A stretch of DNA of 8,257 nucleotides, taken from assembly GCA_947581665.1 (NCBI GenBank), contig CANPVI010000060.1, positions 1-8,257 of the forward strand. Reading direction: 5' to 3'. Below, piece by piece: positions 1-7,000 of the stretch; the first letter of the stretch is position 1; the number at the start of each line of letters is the position of its first letter. The position numbers and the translations under genes were made by a program. The notes under the pieces are model-generated. The model had not been told where the DNA came from and ran no database searches. It saw nothing but the letters and a program-made list of their open reading frames with translations. Origin of the DNA: an uncultured Atopobiaceae bacterium (GTDB taxonomy: Bacteria; Actinomycetota; Coriobacteriia; Coriobacteriales; Atopobiaceae).

Positions 1-2
1 TC

Positions 3-1160
3 TCCTATGTCCGCTGCTTCCAAGAGGCCTACGGGCTCACCCCCATCGAGCTCTCGTTGGCGGACATGCGGGCCGTTTCCACCTCCTCCTTCGTGGACTA
101 TCGCGTGGTGCCCGACCTCGACGGGGACGAGGGCTTCGTGAAGGCGATGCGCTCTCTCGCCCAAGAGGTGCGAGGCGCGGGCAAGATGGGGCTCGTGGTG
201 GGCTGCGGGGACAGCTACGTCCGCCTCATCGCGAAGCATCGCGCGGAGTACGAGAAGTGGTGCGCGGTGCCCTACTGCCCCTTCGAGCTCATGGAGAAGC
301 TGCAGCGCAAGGACTATTTCTACGGCCTCTGCGACGGGCTCGGCATCGACTATCCCAAGACCGCCTACCTCCACTGCGCGGCGGGTTCCACCTTCGAGCT
401 CCCCGCCGACATCCGCTTCCCCATCGTGGTGAAGCCCTCGCATTGGCCGAGCTACCAGACGGTGCAGTTCGACGGCAAGCGCAAGATCTTCTTCCTCGAC
501 GCGCCCGAGGAGCTCGAGGCGCTCTGGCAGAGGCTCTCCGCCACCCCCTACGAGGAGGAGCTCGTGGTACAGGAATACGTCGCGGGCGATGACACCTGCA
601 TGCGCATCGTCTCCGCGTTCGTGGGCGTGGACGGCGAGATCGTCTTCCTCGAGGCGGGGCACGTGCTCCTCGAGGACCACGCACCCTTCGCCATCGGCAA
701 CCCCGCGATCATCGTGCCCTCCGACGAGCCCGCGCTCGTCGAGGGCGCGCGACGGATCCTCGAGGGCACGGGCTACCGTGGCATGGCGAACTTCGACGTG
801 AAGGTGGACGAGCGCGACGGCAGCTTCCGGTTCTTCGAGATCAACACGCGCTCCGGCGGAAGCTCCGACTTCGTGCGCCAGGCGGGCATCAACTTCGCGA
901 AGGTGATCGTCGAGGCCTTCGTGCTCGGACGCCCGCAGGATGCGCTCCATCGGACGAGGGAGTACTGCTACAGCATCGTCTCCAAGCGCACCGGCCTGCA
1001 CTTCGTGAAGGATCGCGGGGCCAAGGAGCTCATCCGAGCGGCCTTCTCCGAGGGCGTGGCCGCGTCGCCGCTCGCGTGGGACGCGGACAACCCCACGCAG
1101 CGCCGCGAGGCGAAGAAGGAGCTCGCGCACCTCGCCGTTCGCTTCGCACGCTTCCACTAG
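3..1160 (+). CDS. ATP-grasp carboxylate-amine ligase, D-aspartate ligase (AslFm)-like, 5' truncated
   Basis: Probable ATP-dependent ligase that activates a carboxylate as acyl-phosphate and couples it to an amine. The frame is open to the window edge (first whole codon at 3) and those codons read SYVRCFQEAYGLTPIEL, typical of the N-terminal domain of this family. The TTG at 57 and ATG at 66 are therefore internal, and the true start is upstream. Numbering from the TTG codon, landmarks are GCGDSY (49-54), K85 before a FY pair, K126 in VVKPS, the VQEYVAG hinge (171-177) with E173, and the metal/ATP set D247 in NFD, E261 and N263 in FEINTR, followed by SGGSS. From memory, the order and wording (CPY...PYPKT, LLEDHAP...IGN, FEIN) match enterococcal D-aspartate ligase AslFm, which makes D-Asp for peptidoglycan cross-bridges. 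The substrate here is not proven; D-Asp or another small amino acid are candidates. First visible gene of a three-gene operon. Confidence 0.9.
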   Translation, partial: SYVRCFQEAYGLTPIELSLADMRAVSTSSFVDYRVVPDLDGDEGFVKAMRSLAQEVRGAGKMGLVVGCGDSYVRLIAKHRAEYEKWCAVPYCPFELMEKLQRKDYFYGLCDGLGIDYPKTAYLHCAAGSTFELPADIRFPIVVKPSHWPSYQTVQFDGKRKIFFLDAPEELEALWQRLSATPYEEELVVQEYVAGDDTCMRIVSAFVGVDGEIVFLEAGHVLLEDHAPFAIGNPAIIVPSDEPALVEGARRILEGTGYRGMANFDVKVDERDGSFRFFEINTRSGGSSDFVRQAGINFAKVIVEAFVLGRPQDALHRTREYCYSIVSKRTGLHFVKDRGAKELIRAAFSEGVAASPLAWDADNPTQRREAKKELAHLAVRFARFH

Positions 1161-1168
1161 CCATCGCC

Positions 1169-1175
1169 GAGGAGA
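1169..1175 (+). promoter_or_regulatory. Ribosome binding site of the DegT-like gene
   Basis: GAGGAGA lies four bases before the ATG at 1180. It sits inside the 19-base gap after the ligase stop codon and fixes the ATG as the start. Confidence 0.75.
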
Positions 1176-1179
1176 CTCC

Positions 1180-2358
1180 ATGGAAACCGACGCCCAGGCA
1201 CTGCGCGAGGCCCTTGCCCTCGCCACCGGCACCCACGCTCCCGACTGGCACCTCGTCCTCAAGGCGCGCTACGGCATGGCGGCGGCGTTTCGCGCGGCCC
1301 GAGAGGTGCAAGGCCCGGGCTCGGTGCTCACGCAGCTCTTCACGTGCCTCACGGCGGTGGTGCCGGTGCTCCAGGCGGGCCTCGCGCCCGTCTACGGCGA
1401 CCTTTCGCTCCGTACGCTCGCGCTCGACCCCTCCGAGCTCGCGCTTCCGGGGGACCTTCGCTGCCTCGTGGCGCAGCACACGTTCGGCATCATCGATGAC
1501 CGCGACACGCGGGCGCTCGCCGACGCGGCGCACGCGGCCGGCGCGCTCGTGCTCGAGGACTGCGCCCACTGCGTGGGGCGCATGGCGCTCGGCCCGGACG
1601 CCCTCCCCATCGCCGACGTGTCCGTGCACTCCTTCGGCGTGGAGAAGCTCCTGCCCACGCACTTCGGCGGCGCCGTGTGGCTGAACCCGGAGAGCCCGCT
1701 CAAAGACGTCATCGCCGAGACTGCGCGCCTCATCGACGCGCTGCCGGTGGTGTCCGGTAGGCGTGCGCGCGCCCTTCGCCTCTACCAAAACGAGATGCGC
1801 ATAGCGAACCACGTGCCCGGCGCCCTCTCGCGCTCGATCCTCGACATGGCGGGCTCGATGGGGCTCATGGAGCACGCGATCAGCCCCGCCGAGCAGGCGG
1901 GCGAAGACCCCCACGACGAGGCCGCGCCCGATGCCTGGGTGATCGCGCAGGATCTCGCCGCGATGCGGGGGCTCCCCGAGATCAAGGAGCTGCGCACCCG
2001 TGCCACCGCCGCGCTTCGCGAACTCCTCGCCCCCGCTGCCGAGCAGGGGCTTCTCAAAGTGCCCGCAGTCCAGTGCGAGGGCGAGGCCCAGCCGCTTCTC
2101 CGCTTTGGCGTCCTCGCGAGGGACACCGAGGCGGCCGATCGCGCGATTGCCGCGGCGAGGGCCCAGGGATTCTACGCGCAGGCGTGGTATCGCCCCTGGC
2201 TCTTCCCCGGGGTCACGAACCCCGCCGCGTTTTGCGTCCCCACCGATCCCTCGGCGCTCCCCCGCACGCGCGAGGCCGTGGACACGATCGTCGTCCTCCC
2301 CGCTGATCTTTCCGAGGACGCCTGCGCGCGCCTCGCGGATACTCTTCTCAGCGCTTAG
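1180..2358 (+). CDS. DegT/DnrJ/EryC1/StrS-type PLP-dependent aminotransferase homologue
   Basis: A 392-residue fold-type I PLP enzyme, about the usual length for the family, cytoplasmic with no membrane segment. Family members usually transfer an amino group from glutamate or glutamine to a keto substrate, often a nucleotide-linked sugar. Visible marks are GPGSVL...FTCLTAVVPVLQAG (46-67), which takes the place of the common SGT-containing segment; the EDCAH motif with D127, expected to contact the PLP ring nitrogen; and SVHSFGVEKLLPTHFGGAV (148-166) with K156 in the position of the Schiff-base lysine followed by the GGA turn. Both key residues are present, so catalysis is plausible. The C-terminal half is divergent and gives no substrate hint. 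Because the flanking genes are a ligase and a PHP phosphatase, rather than sugar-nucleotide enzymes, the substrate may be a small phosphorylated keto compound instead of a sugar; that is inference. Confidence 0.88.
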   Translation: METDAQALREALALATGTHAPDWHLVLKARYGMAAAFRAAREVQGPGSVLTQLFTCLTAVVPVLQAGLAPVYGDLSLRTLALDPSELALPGDLRCLVAQHTFGIIDDRDTRALADAAHAAGALVLEDCAHCVGRMALGPDALPIADVSVHSFGVEKLLPTHFGGAVWLNPESPLKDVIAETARLIDALPVVSGRRARALRLYQNEMRIANHVPGALSRSILDMAGSMGLMEHAISPAEQAGEDPHDEAAPDAWVIAQDLAAMRGLPEIKELRTRATAALRELLAPAAEQGLLKVPAVQCEGEAQPLLRFGVLARDTEAADRAIAAARAQGFYAQAWYRPWLFPGVTNPAAFCVPTDPSALPRTREAVDTIVVLPADLSEDACARLADTLLSA

Positions 2359-2360
2359 AG

Positions 2361-2367
2361 AGAAAGG
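2361..2367 (+). promoter_or_regulatory. Ribosome binding site of the PHP gene
   Basis: AGAAAGG lies seven bases before the ATG at 2375, within the 16-base gap between the two genes. It supports ATG 2375; the frame is open further upstream, but only as a shadow of the preceding gene. Confidence 0.7.
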
Positions 2368-2374
2368 CCCTCCC

Positions 2375-3199
2375 ATGCGATTCTTGAACGCCGACTGCCA
2401 CGTGCACAGCGATTACTCAGACGGCGACGATACGATCCTCGCCATGGTGGAAGCCGGCGCCGCCGCCGGGCTCGACGTGATGGCGATGACCGACCACCTC
2501 ACGCTCCCCAAAGAGATCGACCCCACGGCGGACGTCTCCGTGCAAGAGCGCGCCCTGCCCGCCTATCGCGCGGACATCCTCGCGCTCGACCACCTGAGCC
2601 GCTCGAAGGGCGGCCCCGAGGTGGTACTCGGCTTCGAGTGCGATTGGTACCCGGGATGCGAGGAGCACATCGCGCGCTGGAGCGCCGGCGCGAAGGTGCG
2701 CTTGGGTTCCGTGCACCTGCTCGGGAGCTGGTGGATCGACGACGCGGATGACCTCAGCATCTACGAGGAGCTGGGGGCGGACGAGGTGTGGCGCCGCTAC
2801 GTGGACGCGTGGTGCGCGGCCTGCGAGAGCCCCGCGAACTTCGACGTGATGGCCCACCCCGACCTTGCGCGGCGCTTCGAGGCCGAGGGCTGGCCCGCGA
2901 CGATCGACCTCGCGCCGCTCTACGATCGCATGGCCGAGGCCGCCCACAGCACCGGGCGTCGCGTGGAGATCTCCACCGCGGGGCTCAGGAAGCCCTTCGA
3001 CGACTACTACCCGGCCCGCGCGCTCCTCGAGCGCTTCCGCGCCGCGGAGGTGCCCATCACCATCGGATCGGACGCGCACACCACGGCTGACCTCGCATAT
3101 CGTCTCGACGCCGCACGCGCCTACGCGCTCGAGGCGGGCTACGCCACGCAGGACGTCCCCCACGCAGACGGCGAGTGGGAGACCTGCGCGCTCGCATAG
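2375..3199 (+). CDS. PHP-domain phosphoesterase, histidinol-phosphatase (HisJ/HisK)-like
   Basis: A 274-residue protein that is essentially one PHP domain, a TIM-like barrel holding two or three metal ions and hydrolysing phosphate monoesters. All expected metal-ligand motifs can be read in order: CHVHSDYSDG (8-17) with H9, H11 and D16; MTDH (38-41); E88 in GFECDWYP; SVHLLGSWWID (112-122) with H114; MAHPD (159-163) with H161; and GSDAH (231-235) with D233 and H235. The SVH...G...D segment and the overall length fit the histidinol-phosphatase branch better than polymerase or trehalose-type PHP proteins. No other histidine-biosynthesis gene is visible, so a true role in histidine synthesis is doubtful; a related phosphorylated amino alcohol or amine, perhaps the product of the upstream transaminase, is an alternative. 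Last gene of the operon, followed at once by the inverted repeat at 3220-3256. Confidence 0.9.
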   Translation: MRFLNADCHVHSDYSDGDDTILAMVEAGAAAGLDVMAMTDHLTLPKEIDPTADVSVQERALPAYRADILALDHLSRSKGGPEVVLGFECDWYPGCEEHIARWSAGAKVRLGSVHLLGSWWIDDADDLSIYEELGADEVWRRYVDAWCAACESPANFDVMAHPDLARRFEAEGWPATIDLAPLYDRMAEAAHSTGRRVEISTAGLRKPFDDYYPARALLERFRAAEVPITIGSDAHTTADLAYRLDAARAYALEAGYATQDVPHADGEWETCALA

Positions 3200-3219
3200 C
3201 CCTCATCGCCATGAGAACC

Positions 3220-3256
3220 CACGAGGCCCCCTTCACAGTGCAAAGGGGGCCTCGTG
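3220..3256. terminator. Perfect 14-bp inverted repeat, likely bidirectional terminator
   Basis: Arms 3220-3233 (CACGAGGCCCCCTT) and 3243-3256 are exact reverse complements around a 9-base loop. The repeat sits between two convergent genes, 20 bases after the PHP stop codon and 19 bases beyond the stop codon of the minus-strand gene. Neither side has a strong T run (AATCCTTGTGG on plus, GGTTCTCATGG on minus), so it is a GC-rich hairpin of the weak-tail type. Its place and perfection argue for termination on both strands. Confidence 0.75.
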
Positions 3257-3275
3257 AATCCTTGTGGCGTACGTG

Positions 3276-4061
3276 CTACACCGGCACGCCGGGCGATGCG
3301 GCGTACCAGCCGATGCCCTCGTCATCCCAGGAGACGGGGTTGAGATGCGTGAGCACGTCGACCTCGTGCTGGTCGGTCGTGTAGTGGTGCGCCGCGCAAC
3401 CCTTGTCGTAGGGGTTGAAGACGCGATAGATCGGCACGCGCTCCTCCGAATCGGAGAACCAGCACACGCCCTCGTACCTCCACGCGGCATCGCCGTCCGT
3501 GCTCATGCAGAGGACGCGCACCTCGTGGTAGTCGAGCGTGTAGAGGTGCTCGCCGCTCCACGGGTTGTAGACGCGGTAGACCGGCTTCACGGAGTTGGAC
3601 GGGCTCATCCACGCGACGCCCTCGTAGCCCCACTCGTCGCCGTGCTCGGTGGTGAGCACCCTCACCTCGTTCGCGTCGCGCGTGAAGAGGTGCTGGCCGT
3701 TCTTCGAGTTGTAGAGGCGATAGATGGTGATGAGGGATTCGCCGGGCTCGTCCGGGTTCTCGGGGTTGTCCGGGGTATCGGGATCCGTCGGGGCGCTGGG
3801 ATCGCTCGGATCGGACGGGCCGGGCGGATTGGGCGCGACGTAGTCCTTGTAGTCGGCCGTGCCATCGCCATCCTCATCGACCGCCCAGAGCGCCCACACC
3901 TCGGCGTTGCCGGTGGTGGGGATGTCGACGGTCGTGATGAGCAGGGCATCCACCTGCGCCTGCGTGGCGGTTTTCCCCATGTCGTCGTGAGCCGCCTTCG
4001 TCCAGCCGAGGAGCACGAAGCCGTCGCGCTTGATGTAGCCTCCGGCCGTCGTGAGGTCCAT
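3276..4061 (-). CDS. Downstream fragment of the repetitive protein (C-terminal 261 residues)
   Basis: Continues the same protein in the next frame. Residues 1-74 from the ATG at 4061 complete repeat unit 12, with GFVLLGW (14-20), VWALWAVDEDGDG (55-67) and TADY (68-71); residues 75-109 are the Pro/Asp linker; 113-256 are three DUF5648-like repeats; the protein ends ASPGVPV. The ATG lies in mid-unit, since GVGL just before it belongs to the same domain, so it is probably not a natural start. A purine-rich GGGGAGAGGGG ends ten bases upstream and could allow some internal initiation, but the product would lack a signal peptide and so is unlikely to reach the cell surface. Confidence 0.75.
   Translation of the reverse strand: MDLTTAGGYIKRDGFVLLGWTKAAHDDMGKTATQAQVDALLITTVDIPTTGNAEVWALWAVDEDGDGTADYKDYVAPNPPGPSDPSDPSAPTDPDTPDNPENPDEPGESLITIYRLYNSKNGQHLFTRDANEVRVLTTEHGDEWGYEGVAWMSPSNSVKPVYRVYNPWSGEHLYTLDYHEVRVLCMSTDGDAAWRYEGVCWFSDSEERVPIYRVFNPYDKGCAAHHYTTDQHEVDVLTHLNPVSWDDEGIGWYAASPGVPV
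3294..3725 (-). repeat. Three C-terminal DUF5648-like repeats
   Basis: Three tandem copies of about 43-46 residues lie at 3597-3725, 3447-3581 and 3294-3431. Each has the form YRxYN...G.HLYT.D..EV.VL......W.YEGV.W: IYRLYNSKNGQHLFT, VYRVYNPWSGEHLYT and IYRVFNPYDKG...HHYTT. From memory this is the DUF5648 pattern, common at the ends of secreted hydrolases and surface proteins of Actinomycetota and Bacillota. Its binding partner is not known to me; wall or glycan attachment is a reasonable guess. The third copy is the most diverged, with GCAAHHYTTD. Confidence 0.8.
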
Positions 4062-7000
4062 GAGGCCGACGCCCCTCTCCCCGGCAGATACCGGCTTTCG
4101 CTCGTGTGGAAGGGGTTGGTGAGCGCCGAGCCATCGGGCTGCGTCCCCGCCGCCGAGCGGTACACCACGAACTGGTCGGCCGCTTTGCGGTAGTCGGCGA
4201 CGCCATCGTGATCAGCGTCGACTGCCCACACGGCATAGACGTTTGCCGGACCTTCATTTGGCATGGCGATGGTCTGGGCCTTGATGAGGCCCGCTGACGT
4301 TTCGTCGGCGGGGCTTAAGCATGCTTTCCCATACTTCGTCAACGACCAGCCGACGAGCGTGCAATCCGTGCGCTCGATCTGCGTCGCCGGCGCCTTGTTC
4401 ACGGCAAGGAGCTCGACGTTTGGCTCGTATGGCACATGGTGGTGGGGACAGGTGTAGAAGACATCGGTGTCAGTGGGCGTGATATCGGAACCGCTCTTTA
4501 GACTGCCCCCATTCATGTGGTAGCGCACCGGATCGCCCGATTCGAAGTAGTCTGCGGTCCCGTCATCATTCGAATCCTCGCCGTAGACCGCGTAGAGCCA
4601 GATCTCGCTGCCGCCGGTGTCGGGCACGATGAAGGGTTGGCCCGCTTCGATCGCCTGCGCTTTGTCGAGCTTATAGCTCATGCCCCCGCTCACGTAGCTG
4701 CCGTCGCGGGTGACGATGCCGGACACTTCCGTGGTGGTCCAACCGTAGAACACGCCCTCGGTACCGCCTTCCGTGAGCTTCCAATCGCCCGTGGGCGTCT
4801 TTTCGATGATTTCACGGGGGAGCTTCGTTTCGGCAGAAGGAGCAGCGGTTGTGCCAGAGCCACCCAGGAGGTCGTACTTCACCGTGACTTTCCGCTCGAG
4901 CACATCCCACACGTTGTTGCGGTTGGTGTCGGCGCCCCAGAGCGCGAAGACGCGCACGTTGCCGGTACCGTAGATCGTGATCTCGTTGTCGGGGCACGCG
5001 AGCTCGGCGAGCTCTTCGGTGCTCGCCACGAAGTCCGGGTGCTTGAACTCGCTCCAGCCGACGAGGATGCCGTCTTTGAGAGCCTCGGATTCGGTATCGC
5101 CGGTCGCGGGATCGCCCGCCGCGTAGCCCGCGATCTCCTCCTCTTCATCGGGGCTCACCATGCCCTCCACGTGCTCGATGAGCTCGCGGCCCTCGCTGAT
5201 GGGCATGAGGACGGCTTGCTGGCCGGCGGAGTGGTGGTCGGCGCACGTGAAGAAGAGGCCGTCCTCGGCCACGTCCGTGGTGGTGCGGTCGACGGCAATG
5301 CCGCCGTTCGCGTAGTACTCCACGCGCTGTGCGAGCTCGAGGTAGTCGGGCACGCCATCGCCCGTCTCGCCGCCCATCCCCCACTCGTCCACGGCGTAGA
5401 CGGCGTAGAGCTGGGCATCGCCTTCGGTGGGCATGGTGTAGGTGTTGCTGTTCGTGCCCTCGATGAGGTCCGCGAGCGCATAGCCCGTATCGGCCTCGTC
5501 TTCGGGGATGATGCCGAGCTTGTGGAAAGGGTTCTCGGTGGTGAGCGTCGTGGGGTCCGTTGCGCTCCAGCCGGCGAAGATGGCGGTGTGCTGGTTGCCG
5601 TCGGTGCCCGTATAGGCCTTCGTGAGCTCGAGCTTCGTGCCGCTCAGCATCGGATAGCTCTTGCCGTTGACGAGCCCGGTGACGGGATTGGCGACGTCGG
5701 AGCGGGTGAGGGCGCTATAGGTCGTGCTGTCTCGCTCCTCATTCACGTAGTACGTGAGCGATGCGCTTCTCTGCTGGTAGTCGGGCACGCCATCGCCCAC
5801 ACCACCGTTATTCGTGTCGATTGCCCAGACGGCGTAGAGCGTCGTGTCCGTGGTGATCGGGTTCAGCTCCTTGGGGCTCTTGAACGCGAGAAGCTGCGAG
5901 CTCACGGCTGCCTCATCCGCAGTCTCCGGCACCACGACGCTGCCGAACTCGTTGTCGAGCGTCCAGCCGATGAAGACCGCGTGGCCGGTGGGCGTCTCGC
6001 ACCCCCACTTGGTGCTGCCGGGGCTCCAGATCTCGGCGACGTTCGAGCCGGCGAGGTAGACCGTGTCCACGGGCTTATTCGCCATGCTGTCGCCGAGCGT
6101 GTAGTCGTAGACGTAGCGCAGCCAGGCCTTGTCCTGGTTGTAGTCGGCGATGCCGTTCTCGTCCTCGTCGTAGCCCCACGCGGCGTAGAGGTAGGCGTTC
6201 TCGCCCGGCATCTCGTAGTAATCGCCGGCCTCGTGCAGACGCGCGTTGAGCTCGTCGGTCTGCTCGACTGTCATCGCCTTGCTCACGATGAGGTTCACGG
6301 GGCCTTCCGCCCAGCCGATGAAGACGACGTCGCGTTCGCCGTCGCCCGCAGGCTTCGTCCAGCTGGTGAAGGGAGCGGCTTTCGTGGTCGGATCCAGCAA
6401 GAACAGCTTCGTGCCGCTGTTCGCATCCTGCGTGGCACTGTTGCCCGTCTGCACCGCGTCGAGGTACGTGAGGGTGAACTGGTTCTCGAGGACGTCCGGT
6501 ATGCCGTTGTCATCCGTGTCGTAGCCCCATGCCGCGTAGAGCGTGTCATGGCCGGTCGTGACGCTGCTCTTCGTGAACTCGGCCTTGCCCGCGAGCACGT
6601 CCTCGGCGCTGAAGAACTCGGTATCCGTGGGCGCGGTGTTGCGCGTCGAGTAGAGCGTGGAATCGGCCTTCCAGCTCCAGCCCATGAAGACGATGGGGCT
6701 TTGGTCGCCAGTTGCGGAACAGGTGGGCACCTGCGTGGGCAGGGTGGCCTTGTCCTCGCCGTAGGTGAACTCCATCGGGCTCGGCATGCCGGAGATCGTG
6801 CGACCTTCGCCCTCGGGCAGCACGCTTGCGTTGTCGTTGAACGTGAGCGTGAGCTCCTCGATGTAATCCGGCTTGCCGTTTTCGTTCGCGTCCGCGGCCC
6901 ACACGGCGTAGACGTTCTGCGGGCTCGTCGTGCCGATCTTCACGCTCGTGACGAGCGTGATCCCATCGGCGGGATCGCTCGTCCACACCTTGTTTGCGTT

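Noticed and set aside
57..68. TTG at 57 or ATG at 66 as the start of the ligase gene
   Set aside because: The frame is open to the window edge, the upstream residues fit the family's N-terminal domain, and there is no ribosome binding site before either codon.
2000..2374. Upstream extension of the PHP protein to about 399 residues
   Set aside because: The extra 125 residues are an Arg/Pro/Ser-rich shadow of the aminotransferase gene. The PHP motif begins right after ATG 2375, which has a ribosome binding site.
1030..2376. Long minus-strand open frame (448 residues) opposite the aminotransferase gene
   Set aside because: Arg/Gly/His/Ala-rich text without domain motifs, fully antisense to a well-supported gene; a shadow caused by high GC.
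3220..3256. CRISPR-like or mobile-element end repeat
   Set aside because: A single inverted repeat between convergent stop codons with no further copies or transposase nearby; a terminator explains it better.
3662..4078. Arg/Ser/Pro-rich C-terminal tail of the upstream frame as a real domain
   Set aside because: It is the shadow of the true frame, which holds a complete GW motif, calcium-like loop and DUF5648-like repeats over the same bases.
4072..4088. Programmed -1 ribosomal frameshifting
   Set aside because: No standard slippery heptamer in the correct phase was found, and I identified no clear downstream stimulator structure.
3264..4193. Plus-strand open frame (309 residues) opposite the C-terminal domains
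   Set aside because: Antisense shadow that begins just past the terminator hairpin; the minus strand has clear domain structure instead.
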